Of a DNA stretch of 64,000 bases, positions 9,512-18,710 are shown one piece after another. The position numbers and the translations under genes were made by a program. Every line of letters begins with the position of its first letter. The stretch's first letter is position 1. This DNA is from Azonexus sp. (GTDB lineage: Bacteria; Pseudomonadota; Gammaproteobacteria; Burkholderiales; Rhodocyclaceae): assembly GCA_030696345.1 (NCBI GenBank), contig JAUYSK010000019.1, positions 1 through 64,000 of the forward strand, read 5' to 3'. The notes beneath the pieces are model-generated. The model saw nothing but the letters and a program-made list of their open reading frames with translations, had not been told where the DNA came from and searched no databases.

Positions 9512-10838
9512 TTTTCATGCCCGACTCACCCCGAATTTTTATTACCCGAGCGGGATTTCCGGCGACTATTGAAAAATCTGGAAACGACTTAGTCACGACA
9601 GAGCCTGCAGCTGCCACACAACCTTTCCCTAGGGTTACACCTGGCAGAATGATCGTTCGAGCACCAATCCAGATATCATCACGTAATATTATGGGACGCT
9701 CGGCCTCAAATCCCTGCTCTACCATAGGAATATTCAAATTTTTATGTACATGTGATGTCGTAATGAACAGGACATCTGGCCCAATCATTACATTTCGTCC
9801 TATCGAAACATCGCCAAGTAGCTTGCAATTAACACCAATACCGGAATTGTCGCCAATACTAACTTTGCGTCCCGTTCCGAAAAATGCCCCGCTCTCGACA
9901 TTAATATTTGAACCAGCGGAACGAAATAATGGCTTGCAAACAATTTTTCGTAAAACTCTTGTCCATTTTGTGTAACGACTATTTGATGCGGGAAGATACC
10001 GGAAAAATCCGTAGAACAAAGCGAGACAAACATTTGTTAAAGAAAAACTTAAAAGCTTTCTTAGATAGCTAACGATCAACTTGTCTTTAATAAAAAATTT
10101 AATTAATTCAATATTAATGGTCAGCATTGTTTTATCAAATACTCTCCCACCATGCCTAATAAGCAAAGCTCTTCTCTCTCTCAATAGCTTTGTAGCACCA
10201 GTAGCAGTTTTTGTACCTTCCCATTCACGATACGCAGCCACGGGACCATTACCAAAGTTAACACAGCGACCAATTTTTAATAATCTGAGCCAGAGATCTA
10301 GGTCCATCGAATAACGTAATTTACCATCAAAATAATCAATTTTTTCCAGTGCAGCTCTACTATAAAATGAACCTGGTTGAATTAACGTATTCGATTTTCT
10401 TAACAAAGACTCCCGATCAATAATCTCAAAATCCAGCTGCTTTATGTGCGCACCAGTCCCCGATACAATATCAATCTTTGAGTTGTAGAACAAAACGGCT
10501 TCCGGATTTAACTCATATGATGTTACTAATTGTTCAACGCAGTCCGGATAGAGAATATCGTCAGAATTAATCCAGCCAACCAATTCTCCTTTCGCCATCT
10601 TGAAGCCTTTTACAATTGCATCACTCTGCCCTTTATCTGACTCCTGGACAACATGAGAAATGCTTTGGCGATAGCGGTCAATAATTTCTCCGGTAGAGTC
10701 CGTTGACAGAGCATCAATTAAGATGAATTCAATATTTTGGTATGTCTGCGCAAGAACAGACTTTATTGTCGCCTCTATGAACTGCCCTTGGTTGAAGCTA
10801 GGAGTAATGATTGTGACAAGGGGTGGTGAAGTGTTCAT
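9480..10838 (-). CDS. GT2 glycosyltransferase fused to a LbH acyltransferase
   Basis: 452 residues with two catalytic domains in one chain. Residues 1-230 are a GT-A glycosyltransferase of family 2: TIITPSFNQGQFIEATIKS at the start and GWINSDDILYPD (DXD-like SDD) near residue 90. Residues from about 310 to 445 are a left-handed beta-helix acetyltransferase with hexapeptide turns (VSIGRNVMIGPDVLF, DDIWIGARTIILPGVTLGK) and the closing AGNPARVIK of the CysE/WcaF group. The protein could add a sugar and O-acetylate it, or acetylate the growing repeat unit. Its start overlaps the wzy stop by one base (TAATG). The gene is AT-rich. Confidence 0.88.
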   Translation of the reverse strand: MNTSPPLVTIITPSFNQGQFIEATIKSVLAQTYQNIEFILIDALSTDSTGEIIDRYRQSISHVVQESDKGQSDAIVKGFKMAKGELVGWINSDDILYPDCVEQLVTSYELNPEAVLFYNSKIDIVSGTGAHIKQLDFEIIDRESLLRKSNTLIQPGSFYSRAALEKIDYFDGKLRYSMDLDLWLRLLKIGRCVNFGNGPVAAYREWEGTKTATGATKLLRERRALLIRHGGRVFDKTMLTINIELIKFFIKDKLIVSYLRKLLSFSLTNVCLALFYGFFRYLPASNSRYTKWTRVLRKIVCKPLFRSAGSNINVESGAFFGTGRKVSIGDNSGIGVNCKLLGDVSIGRNVMIGPDVLFITTSHVHKNLNIPMVEQGFEAERPIILRDDIWIGARTIILPGVTLGKGCVAAAGSVVTKSFPDFSIVAGNPARVIKIRGESGMKNGGEIGAVCD

Positions 10839-12238
10839 TAAATCTGGCCCATAAACTTATTTGAAAGCACTGTGCAATTTGTCGCAACGGTGGACTTAGG
10901 GGACTGCTGTCGAGCATGAACTCTATAGGCATATGCCATAAGATCGTAGGCAATAAACAGAGCAAAAGTGTGCATATAGCTCATGCTGGCTCCATTCATA
11001 AATGATCCGAGCATGAAAATACAGAAGATAAAATGCACTCGGGCGTATCCATCATTGCCCTCAAGCACCTGCAACTTGCGATTGACTATTATCCAGCATG
11101 AAATAACTACCATGAAAATCGCAAGGCCAACGAAACCAGTAACTCCGATTAGATTTGAAAAGCCATTGTCAGCAGATCCAGCGTGGTAAAGGTTTGATGT
11201 ATAACCGAAAGCCCAGACAACTGTGAAACCAAAACCGAAAAATGGGTTAAAGTCCATCACATTTTTAATGATTCGCTCTAATTCATTAATACGAAATACA
11301 AAATTTGATGATGATGCTAAACCGTGGTTTGAAAATTCATCAAAACGTCTCATCATCGCCATGTAATGACCTTCTGCAACATAGGGAACCAAGGCCAAAG
11401 CCAATAAGAGTAATACTGCGAGTACAGATAACCTTGTAAGCATAGCTAGTGAAAGAGGGCGATATACAACAAGGAAACCAGCCATCATCACGGTTAATAT
11501 TAGTGTTCCCCGAGTTAGCATAAACAAAAGACAAAGCAGCAAAATCACAAGACCCGACAGATTGAATAATTTACTACCTTTACCTGTCATCAGACGTTCT
11601 GTGAATAGAAAGATGAAATAGAAGGCAAACATTGGGAAACCGGAAAAGTTACGTTTTACTTCCCCAACCAAATAACCCAAATTAAATGATTCATGCTCCC
11701 CCTTGGGATATATATCCCAACCCAATGTGTTATAGGCAATATAAAGGAGCCCGAAAAAAATGGTAGCAACCATCAAACAATTAATTATTTTTTCAAACTT
11801 GGCCAGTGGATTTGGAAGCAATTCCCGGCAAATTACATAAAATATCAAGCCGTAGAAGAAAACCCGAGCCATTTTTACTGGCCACAGGATGCTGCCCTGA
11901 ATCAATACTGAAAATATAAACAAGCCTACGTAATAAATCCAATAAACATTAATGGCGTTATAAAGTGGCATTTTTCTTAGCGTTGTCACGTAATCCGGCA
12001 ATTGCTTTCTGATTTGAAACAAGCCAAAGAAAAGTAAAGAAATAGCAATGAGAAAGCCGTAATCCTGGAACTTGATGGCACCTTTTAGCGCGAAGTCTTC
12101 CCAGCCTAGCAGGCCGTTGATATTGGAATAGATGATCAGAATCATCGGAATGACATATACCCGGTCGCGCCTTATCAGATAGGCGAAAATGGCGACAAAC
12201 AAAGTTAGAACTAAATATTTGAGCATTTGCTGAGGCAA
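10838..12238 (-). CDS. O-antigen ligase/polymerase-like integral membrane protein (Wzy candidate)
   Basis: 466 residues, strongly hydrophobic, with about a dozen predicted membrane spans and a large loop between spans in the second half (roughly residues 290-345, RFDEFSNHGLASSSNFVFRIN). This is the layout of Wzy polymerases and O-antigen ligases. In a cluster with Wzx, a Wzz-like EpsF and a Wza-like EpsE, a periplasmic Wzy polymerase joining repeat units is the best reading. Wzy proteins share little sequence, so assignment rests on topology and context. A 49-base gap precedes it, and the gene is about 40% GC by eye. Confidence 0.75.
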   Translation of the reverse strand: MPQQMLKYLVLTLFVAIFAYLIRRDRVYVIPMILIIYSNINGLLGWEDFALKGAIKFQDYGFLIAISLLFFGLFQIRKQLPDYVTTLRKMPLYNAINVYWIYYVGLFIFSVLIQGSILWPVKMARVFFYGLIFYVICRELLPNPLAKFEKIINCLMVATIFFGLLYIAYNTLGWDIYPKGEHESFNLGYLVGEVKRNFSGFPMFAFYFIFLFTERLMTGKGSKLFNLSGLVILLLCLLFMLTRGTLILTVMMAGFLVVYRPLSLAMLTRLSVLAVLLLLALALVPYVAEGHYMAMMRRFDEFSNHGLASSSNFVFRINELERIIKNVMDFNPFFGFGFTVVWAFGYTSNLYHAGSADNGFSNLIGVTGFVGLAIFMVVISCWIIVNRKLQVLEGNDGYARVHFIFCIFMLGSFMNGASMSYMHTFALFIAYDLMAYAYRVHARQQSPKSTVATNCTVLSNKFMGQI

Positions 12239-12287
12239 CGGCAGATATTCGGAATTTCAAAATTGGCTGCGATATCTACAACGGTTG

Positions 12288-13814
12288 TCATGATGCATTC
12301 CCCCGCTGGCGCAAACGACCGAGCAATTGCCTGCTCGCTGGCTCCAGGCTAAACACCAGCAACAGCACAACCGAAAATACGAGAGGAGGTACCCCGACAA
12401 TCATCCAACTTGTCGTAACACTTTCCAACGCAATACCCATTAAGCTGGCGACAACCGCTCCAAGTGCCAATAACAACAGGTAACGCCGATATTCAGGGGG
12501 GACCAAGAAAGTAGTAGGTAGGCTAAGACGCCGTTGCACAACAAATACGAGCATGAAATTGGCCAATAAAAGTGCAAGCATTGCTGCGACCACAATTCCC
12601 ACACCTCCCATATAACTACCAAGAATGGCGGCGAGGGTAATATTGATAAACCCCGTAAGGATGTGATCCAGCGTATTCCAAATCAGTGCCCCAGTACCAA
12701 TATTGTAAAAATATGCAATCGCACTCAAATTGGAAGCAAACCAACCGATGGTCATCAAAGTACCGTAGACAATGAATGACGGTTCATCGTGCCCGATCCA
12801 TAGGTAAGAGATTATAGGCAATGAGAGCCCGATTAAAATGTAATAGGGCAGGATTAAAATAAGGGAAAACCCATAGGCTTTCTTGTACAGATCAACCAAA
12901 GAGTGCTGTTGATCAAGTCTGATGCTTGCGATTTCAGGCACTAGTGCCTGTTGTGCGGAGACGATTACTGCGCGGGCCTTTTGCAATAGCTGGTTGGCCA
13001 TTTCGTAATAGGCCGTCTGGGATAGGTCACCATATTTGGCAAGAAAAAACTTTGTGACCGGATCGAAAAACATGCCTGCCAGCATTCCGATTTGAAAGTT
13101 GGTTGCGTAACCAACCATTTCCCGAAATTCAGTCTTGTACCAGCGAAAAGGTATTCGAGGAAGTTCCGGTATCAGATGCCGCAGGACATAAAAACTGCTG
13201 AACAGGAGAAGGAAGCTTTGAATTGTCTGGGCGACTGCCACGCCTTTCAGACCGAAGGAAGGTACAAGTACTACGGTTGCAGCTATGTAGATAAGATTGC
13301 AGGAAATTAACAGGACGTTGCGGATGTCCATGCGATGGCATGCATCGATACCGGATTGGAAAATTCCTGAGACCATGGCAAACAGTAGGGAAATAATTGC
13401 GAATGGCAGTATTTCCCGCGCAATCTGAATTGCGTTGTCTGGCAGAACCCAATGCAATAGCAGTTCAAGCAAGGGGAATGCGGCGACGGCCAATAAGCCA
13501 AGAAGCAACGCGATAGAGACAGCTGCTGTCTGGATAATGCGAGCAACTTTTTCATTGTCGCCAGCAACAAGGCTATTGGCCACAAATTTCAGTACAGCGC
13601 CGGCAAATCCCATATCGGTCAAGCGGCCTATGGCGGTGCTGGCAAGGACAATTGCCCAAATTCCTAATTGTTCTGCGCCAAGTTGATTTAACAGATAGCG
13701 ATATAGAAAGAACAGCAAAACCGCCGAGACGATGGTTTGCAGTGCTGAAAACACAGCGTTATTGAGAAGTCGCTTATTTAATAACATCAGCCGCAAATCA
13801 CGGGCAAAGCCCAA
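12288..13814 (-). CDS. Wzx-type polysaccharide flippase
   Basis: 508-residue polytopic protein of the MOP superfamily polysaccharide transport group. It begins LLNKRLLNNAVFSALQTIVSAVLLFFLYRYLL and shows about 12-14 membrane spans, with the family features QLGAEQLGIWAIVLA and GFAGAVLKFVANSL. It should flip the undecaprenyl-linked repeat unit to the periplasmic face, for Wzy to polymerise. It sits directly upstream of wzy with a 49-base gap. About 100 bases without a gene separate it from fcl; that gap shows no clear terminator. Confidence 0.88.
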   Translation of the reverse strand: MGFARDLRLMLLNKRLLNNAVFSALQTIVSAVLLFFLYRYLLNQLGAEQLGIWAIVLASTAIGRLTDMGFAGAVLKFVANSLVAGDNEKVARIIQTAAVSIALLLGLLAVAAFPLLELLLHWVLPDNAIQIAREILPFAIISLLFAMVSGIFQSGIDACHRMDIRNVLLISCNLIYIAATVVLVPSFGLKGVAVAQTIQSFLLLFSSFYVLRHLIPELPRIPFRWYKTEFREMVGYATNFQIGMLAGMFFDPVTKFFLAKYGDLSQTAYYEMANQLLQKARAVIVSAQQALVPEIASIRLDQQHSLVDLYKKAYGFSLILILPYYILIGLSLPIISYLWIGHDEPSFIVYGTLMTIGWFASNLSAIAYFYNIGTGALIWNTLDHILTGFINITLAAILGSYMGGVGIVVAAMLALLLANFMLVFVVQRRLSLPTTFLVPPEYRRYLLLLALGAVVASLMGIALESVTTSWMIVGVPPLVFSVVLLLVFSLEPASRQLLGRLRQRGNAS

Positions 13815-13917
13815 AACGATCTTTGGGCTTGGCTTACACCTATGCTGGCGAAAAACCGCGCCATATCGAGCGTAAGGTCAGAAAACACTTTGACGAAGAC
13901 GGTGATGCTCACGGCAA

Positions 13918-14901
13918 TCACCTGGCATGGCTCGTTGCAAAATCAGAGTACGCGGCAAGAAGCCCATCCTTCATCGATGTCCGAAACCTCCAGCCAACTT
14001 GAAGCAAGCGAGAAACATCCATCAATTTCCGAGGCGTTCCATCCGGTTTGCTTGTGTCAAATACGATCTCGCCAGCGAAGCCAACGACCTGCTTCACCGT
14101 TTCCGCCAGTTCCTTGATGGTCACGTCTTCACCAACGCCAACGTTCACTAGCGGCGGTTCGAATTTCCCGCTCTTTGACTCGTCACTACCCAGCAGGCTT
14201 TCGTATTGGTCATCTGGCAGATTGCTCAGAAATACGCAGGCATCCGCCATGTCTTCGCTGTAGAGGAACTCACGCTTCGGCGTTCCGGTGCCCCAGACGA
14301 CGACTTCCTTGGCATTAGCTACCTTAGCTTCGTGGAACTTGCGGATCAGCGCCGGGATCACGTGGCTGTTTTCCGGGTGGTAGTTGTCACCGGGGCCGTA
14401 GAGGTTGGTCGGCATGACGGCGAGGTACTTGGTGCCGTATTGGCGGTTGTAGCTCCAGCACATTTCGATGCCGGCAATCTTGGCCAGGGCGTAGGGGCGG
14501 TTGGTGGGTTCCAGCGGGCCGGTGAGCAGGCATTCTTCGCTCATCGGTTGCGGGGCCATGCGCGGGTAGATGCAACTGGAGCCAAGGAACATCAGGCGCT
14601 TGACCTTGTTTTCGTAGGCGGCGTGGATGATGTTGGTCTGGATGGCCAGGTTTTCCCGGATGAACTGGGCCGGGTAGGTGTTGTTGGCAATAATGCCGCC
14701 CACCTTGGCCGCGGCCAAAAATACGTAGTCGGGCTTTTCCTGCTCAAAAAAGCTGTCGACCGCAGCCTGATTGATCAGGTCGAGTTCTTGATGCGTGCGG
14801 GTGACGATGTTGGTGTAGCCCTTGGCCTGGAGGTTGCGCACGATGGCGGAACCAACCATGCCACGGTGACCGGCGACGTAGATTTTAGCGTTCTTGTCCA
14901 T
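13918..14901 (-). CDS. fcl: GDP-L-fucose synthase
   Basis: Bifunctional 3,5-epimerase/4-reductase that converts GDP-4-keto-6-deoxymannose to GDP-L-fucose in the cytoplasm. 327 residues; the start [17 protein letters not shown] contains the NADPH loop, the body has [17 protein letters not shown] and the catalytic YALAK (Y-x3-K), all standard for Fcl/WcaG. The stop of gmd lies only three bases before this start, so the two enzymes of GDP-fucose synthesis are made together. GC content is back to the genome level here. Confidence 0.95.
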   Translation of the reverse strand: MDKNAKIYVAGHRGMVGSAIVRNLQAKGYTNIVTRTHQELDLINQAAVDSFFEQEKPDYVFLAAAKVGGIIANNTYPAQFIRENLAIQTNIIHAAYENKVKRLMFLGSSCIYPRMAPQPMSEECLLTGPLEPTNRPYALAKIAGIEMCWSYNRQYGTKYLAVMPTNLYGPGDNYHPENSHVIPALIRKFHEAKVANAKEVVVWGTGTPKREFLYSEDMADACVFLSNLPDDQYESLLGSDESKSGKFEPPLVNVGVGEDVTIKELAETVKQVVGFAGEIVFDTSKPDGTPRKLMDVSRLLQVGWRFRTSMKDGLLAAYSDFATSHAR

Positions 14902-14904
14902 GGC

Positions 14905-16032
14905 TTATTCGTGGTAATCGAAGGCCTGGAAGCCGGCCATCTTGACGAGGGCATCGCGCTTGGCGGCGGTGTAGTCGGACTGGACCATTTCCTGGACGAG
15001 TTCGGCCAGGGTGGTCTTGGGGACCCAGCCGAGTTTTTCTTTGGCTTTGGTCGGGTCGCCGAGCAGGGTTTCGACTTCGGTGGGGCGGAAGTAGCGGGGG
15101 TCGACTTTGACGATGGTGGTGCCAACTTTGATTTTGACGTCTTTGTTGGTCACGGCAGCAACGATGCCAACCTCCTGCTCACCCTCGCCTTCCCAGCGGA
15201 GTTGGATGCCGAGTTCGGCGGCGGCGAATTCTACAAACTGGCGGACGCTGTATTGGACGCCGGTGGCGATGACGAAGTCGTCTGGCTGGTCTTGCTGCAG
15301 CATGAGCCATTGCATTTCGACGTAGTCACGGGCGTGGCCCCAGTCGCGAAGCGATGAGAGGTTGCCGAGGTAGAGGCAGTCCTGGAGGCCGAGGGCCATA
15401 CGGGCGACGGCACGGGTGATTTTGCGGGTGACGAAGGTTTCGCCGCGCAGCGGGGATTCGTGGTTGAAGAGGATGCCGTTACAGGCGTAGAGGCCATAGG
15501 CTTCACGGTAGTTGACGGTGATCCAGTAGGCGTACATTTTGGCAACGGCGTAGGGGCTGCGCGGGTAGAACGGGGTGGTTTCCTTTTGCGGGATCTCTTG
15601 GACGAGGCCGTAGAGTTCGCTGGTGGAAGCCTGGTAGAACTTGGTCTTCTTTTCGAGGCCGAGGATGCGGATGGCTTCGAGGATGCGCAGGGTGCCCATG
15701 CCGTCTGCATTGGCGGTGTATTCGGGGGATTCGAAGCTGACCGCGACATGGCTCATGGCGCCGAGGTTGTAGATTTCGTCGGGCTGGGTCTGCTGGATGA
15801 TGCGGATAAGGTTGGTGGAGTCGGTGAGGTCGCCGTAGTGCAGGATGAATTTTTTGTTGTCGACGTGCGGGTCCTGGTAGAGGTGATCAATGCGGTCGGT
15901 GTTGAATGACGAGGCGCGACGTTTGATGCCGTGGACGATGTAGCCCTTCTTGAGCAGGAATTCGGCGAGGTAGGCGCCGTCTTGGCCGGTTACGCCGGTG
16001 ATTAGGGCTACTTTTGGGGTGCTTGAGGTCAT
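14905..16032 (-). CDS. gmd: GDP-mannose 4,6-dehydratase
   Basis: First step of GDP-L-fucose synthesis from GDP-mannose. The 375 residues start [20 protein letters not shown] (NADP loop) and contain [16 protein letters not shown], the STSELYG catalytic segment and YAVAK (Y-x3-K), all highly conserved in GMD. An insertion around [13 protein letters not shown] and [16 protein letters not shown] gives a length near the usual 345-375. It follows epsI by 16 bases and precedes fcl by three. Confidence 0.96.
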   Translation of the reverse strand: MTSSTPKVALITGVTGQDGAYLAEFLLKKGYIVHGIKRRASSFNTDRIDHLYQDPHVDNKKFILHYGDLTDSTNLIRIIQQTQPDEIYNLGAMSHVAVSFESPEYTANADGMGTLRILEAIRILGLEKKTKFYQASTSELYGLVQEIPQKETTPFYPRSPYAVAKMYAYWITVNYREAYGLYACNGILFNHESPLRGETFVTRKITRAVARMALGLQDCLYLGNLSSLRDWGHARDYVEMQWLMLQQDQPDDFVIATGVQYSVRQFVEFAAAELGIQLRWEGEGEQEVGIVAAVTNKDVKIKVGTTIVKVDPRYFRPTEVETLLGDPTKAKEKLGWVPKTTLAELVQEMVQSDYTAAKRDALVKMAGFQAFDYHE

Positions 16033-16048
16033 GGAGTCAGTCTTGATT

Positions 16049-16735
16049 TCAATTGGGTTGAAGATTGCCGGTTAGCCGCTGCCGATGTTCGGGTGCCAGT
16101 GCTTCGAGCATCTGGGCCGCAAACCGGTTTTGCATCTGGTAGGCGTTGTCGATTTGCGAATCGATGGAGGAAACGCGAATGAGCATGCCATCAGGGATTT
16201 TCCCGTTCAGGCCATAACTCAATTCAATTAACTTTTTATTTTCACCACTCTGAATAACGAAATTGCCGACTGTTATCCAGTAAGTCACAGGTTCGCTACG
16301 TAACCCCAAGGACGTATGGAGTCTCGTTACCGGAATAAGGCCATTCCGAACAGGAAGGGTGCCTTTATTTTTGCTATGAAGCACAAACCCTTGGGCTGGA
16401 TAACATGACTCTGGTTTGTGTACCTGCATGGAATCACTTTGGTCGGTTCCGTAGGCGATCGAAAGCATAATGCGATACCCATCCGCATTTACATAGGTGC
16501 GGGTCAAGGTTTGGCTATAGGCTTTTTCAATCATCTCTTTTGTTCTGGGATCGATTATTTGCGTGCTAGCTTGCTTCTCCTCCCGCCACTCGCTGAACAC
16601 TGTTGGAATCATGGTTTCCAGAACCACTTCTGGCCCCTGGTCGGCAATCTTGTGCGTTGGCCGCATGGCGATGGCGAGGCCGGCCGTGACCAGCATGAGG
16701 ACGAGCAGGATGATGTTGCGAATTGGCAGCTTCAT
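16049..16735 (-). CDS. epsI: EpsI family protein associated with exosortase B
   Basis: 228-residue EpsI-family protein. I start it at the ATG at 16735, five bases after the exosortase stop, because the longer frame would run into xrtB and would bury the N-terminal membrane anchor ([17 protein letters not shown]). The rest is periplasmic and contains the family signature WREEKQ with [23 protein letters not shown] (a Cys within PESCYPAQG). EpsI is a stand-alone or fused partner of exosortases; its exact biochemical role is not settled. The tight spacing to xrtB supports a joint function. Confidence 0.88.
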   Translation of the reverse strand: MKLPIRNIILLVLMLVTAGLAIAMRPTHKIADQGPEVVLETMIPTVFSEWREEKQASTQIIDPRTKEMIEKAYSQTLTRTYVNADGYRIMLSIAYGTDQSDSMQVHKPESCYPAQGFVLHSKNKGTLPVRNGLIPVTRLHTSLGLRSEPVTYWITVGNFVIQSGENKKLIELSYGLNGKIPDGMLIRVSSIDSQIDNAYQMQNRFAAQMLEALAPEHRQRLTGNLQPN

Positions 16736-16739
16736 GGTT

Positions 16740-17621
16740 TTAAGCCTTGCCCACGGCAGGCTGACCGCGCCAGCGTTTTTCACCGAATTGCAGCAGCGAA
16801 TCAACACCCATGATGATCAGCAAGGCACTGATGAACAGCACCATGCCGGCAAAACCATGCAGGAAGCCCTGCCCTGCTTCGTCGCCAAAGTGGTAGGTGA
16901 TCAGCGTCAGCACCATGACGCGGAAGACGTTGGCGGTGAAGGAGATGGGGATGATCAGGATGGCCAGCGTCACGTTGCGGAACAATGAGTCGTGGCGAAC
17001 GATGTTGAGGTAGAGCAGGCCGAGCGCTTCGAGGGTGAATAACGTTTGCAGGCCGGCGCAGGCGTCGGCAACGAGCAATTTGTACTGGCCGATCTGCAGG
17101 ATGACGCCAGTGCGCGAGATGGGGTAACCCACCCAGTAAAGAACGTTTTCGGCGACGTAGGAAACGGCCATTTTCATGGGCAGCGTCAGCGCATCGACGA
17201 CGGCACCAGGCAGCGGAATCATGAAGAGCAGGAAAAAGAGCGGGAACCACGCGGCGCGCAGAGCGGCCCAGCCGCGCAGGATGAGCAGCAGGCTGGCTAT
17301 GACGACGATTTGCGAGCCGACTTCAAAGATCAGGATGTCTTGCGAGCGGCCAAGGGCGTAGAGCAACAGGCCGAAGATGAAGAGCGGCCAGCCGGTTTTG
17401 GCCGGGGCGGCATGCATGTCGTGGATGACGAGGCGCTGCTTCCAGAAGAACCAGAGGGCGACGCCAAGAATGATCGGGCCGTGCGCCTGCGCTTCAGTGG
17501 CCCAGATGGTGCCGGAGAGATCGACCCAGGTGGGAACGTAGAGCGCGATCAGTCCGATGAAGATGGGGAACCATTCGGCGATGGCCGGGCGGGCCGGGTT
17601 CAGGTGGGTTGCGCTGGTCAT
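16740..17621 (-). CDS. xrtB: exosortase B, PEP-CTERM sorting transpeptidase
   Basis: Polytopic inner-membrane cysteine protease/transpeptidase that cuts PEP-CTERM proteins and passes them on to the cell surface. I use the ATG at 17621 (293 residues, the usual length); upstream codons run through an intergenic hairpin. About eight membrane spans. The catalytic triad of exosortases is visible: Cys188 in ADACAGLQ, Arg234 in NVFRVMVL, His255 in GFLHGFAGM. It lies between epsG and epsI, as in XrtB loci. Intact PEP-CTERM proteins at 57, 59 and 60 kb and a decayed one at 26.8 kb are likely substrates. The B subtype is inferred from the neighbours. Confidence 0.9.
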   Translation of the reverse strand: MTSATHLNPARPAIAEWFPIFIGLIALYVPTWVDLSGTIWATEAQAHGPIILGVALWFFWKQRLVIHDMHAAPAKTGWPLFIFGLLLYALGRSQDILIFEVGSQIVVIASLLLILRGWAALRAAWFPLFFLLFMIPLPGAVVDALTLPMKMAVSYVAENVLYWVGYPISRTGVILQIGQYKLLVADACAGLQTLFTLEALGLLYLNIVRHDSLFRNVTLAILIIPISFTANVFRVMVLTLITYHFGDEAGQGFLHGFAGMVLFISALLIIMGVDSLLQFGEKRWRGQPAVGKA

Positions 17622-17722
17622 TGGGGGGATGGCCTTGGTGCACGAGCAACGAGGGGGAATCGGGAATTTTTTTGAATGCTGCGGTGGACAGTGTTTTTTG
17701 GGCAAAAACCAGGTTCTCGCAG

Positions 17723-17745
17723 AAACCGGGGACAGACCCCGGTTT
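17723..17745. repeat. perfect 9-bp hairpin between epsG and xrtB
   Basis: AAACCGGGG at 17723-17731 and CCCCGGTTT at 17737-17745 form a perfect stem around ACAGA. The core GGGGACAGACCCC is a sequence I recognise as a dispersed intergenic element in Proteobacteria. It lies in the 214-base gap upstream of xrtB. A T-run follows only when read on the plus strand, so on the operon's own strand it could slow or partly end transcription, but it is not a textbook terminator. Confidence 0.5.
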
Positions 17746-17835
17746 TTCTGGCGTTCCAAATGGAAGAACAAATGTTCTTCTTTTTAGAACAGCCATCCGC
17801 AGGAAGAAGGGAGAACGTGCTGGCCGGCATGAAAC

Positions 17836-18705
17836 TTAGCCGTTGTTGAGCACGGAGCCGACCACCGCCACGCCGCTGTGTTGCAGCGAGGTAACGAAGG
17901 TTTGCAGGGCTGGGGCGGAGGAGATGTCTTTGCGGGCAACGACCACGGCGCCACGGGTGCGGGCGGCAATGGTCTGGCTGTCGGCGGTTTCGGCACCGGC
18001 CGGGGTGTCGACAATCACGATGTCGTACTGGCCGGCGGTGGTCGCCATCAGGGCGTTGAAGACGGGGCGGCTGAGCAGTTCCTGCGGGTTGGGCGGGGTG
18101 GCACCGGCGGGCAGCACGGAAAGATCGATCAGGCCGGGGATGCGGGTGACGGCTTTGGCCAGTTCGGCGCGGCCGGCCAGCAGGCTGGACAGGCCAAGCT
18201 TGTTGGGCAGGCGGAAAAGCTGGTGCTGGCGCGGGTTGCGCAGGTCGGCATCGATCAGCAAGGTGCGCTCACCGAGTTGCGAGAAGACGACAGCAAGGTT
18301 GGCGGCGGTGAAGCTGCGGCCTTCGCTGCGGCTGGCGCTGACGACGGCTAGGGTCTTGTGGCCGGCTTCGGCATCAAACCAGCGGAGCATGAGCTGGCTG
18401 CGCAGGGCGCGCAGTTGTTCAACCACCGGGCTGAAGGGCTTGAAGGCAGCGATGACTTCTTCGCTGACGCAATCATCACCGGGCATCAGGTAGGGGTAGT
18501 CATACTGGCGGGAGAGCGCCTGCTGGATGTCGGCCTCAGAGAGCAGGCCGAGCTGGAGGGCGGCATCACCAAAGCGCAGGCCCTGCTCTTTTTGCAGCTT
18601 GAGGATGCGCTCGGCGGCTTCCGGTGTCAGGCGGCCATTGTCGATGAGGATGGCGCCAATGGAGCGGCCGGCGTCGTTGCTGAGTTTTTCGTTGAATGCG
18701 TTCAT
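17836..18705 (-). CDS. epsG: chain-length tyrosine-kinase-like protein EpsG
   Basis: 289-residue cytoplasmic partner of the chain-length protein EpsF, related to bacterial tyrosine kinases (Wzc/CapB type). Residues 1-75 resemble the MshEN-like domain found at the N-terminus of GspE ATPases (GRLTPEAAERIL, GLLSEADIQQALSRQYDYPYL). The kinase part has a Walker A SASRSEGRSF at 123-132, an A' motif LLIDADLRNPRQH near 150, and Walker B IVIVDTPA. The Walker A lysine is arginine (R130), and the C-terminus (SVLNNG) lacks a tyrosine cluster. From memory, the arginine is common in this subfamily. Five bases separate it from epsF. Confidence 0.88.
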   Translation of the reverse strand: MNAFNEKLSNDAGRSIGAILIDNGRLTPEAAERILKLQKEQGLRFGDAALQLGLLSEADIQQALSRQYDYPYLMPGDDCVSEEVIAAFKPFSPVVEQLRALRSQLMLRWFDAEAGHKTLAVVSASRSEGRSFTAANLAVVFSQLGERTLLIDADLRNPRQHQLFRLPNKLGLSSLLAGRAELAKAVTRIPGLIDLSVLPAGATPPNPQELLSRPVFNALMATTAGQYDIVIVDTPAGAETADSQTIAARTRGAVVVARKDISSAPALQTFVTSLQHSGVAVVGSVLNNG

Positions 18706-18710
18706 CTGTT

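Noticed and set aside
14206..15357. Long plus-strand frame of 383 codons opposite fcl/gmd
   Set aside because: It is the antisense of two clear SDR enzymes in GC-rich DNA, full of Gly/Val/Asp runs, and shows no domain.
17622..17771. 50-residue N-terminal extension of exosortase B
   Set aside because: It is encoded by the intergenic hairpin region and would not precede a normal first membrane span; the ATG at 17621 gives the family length.
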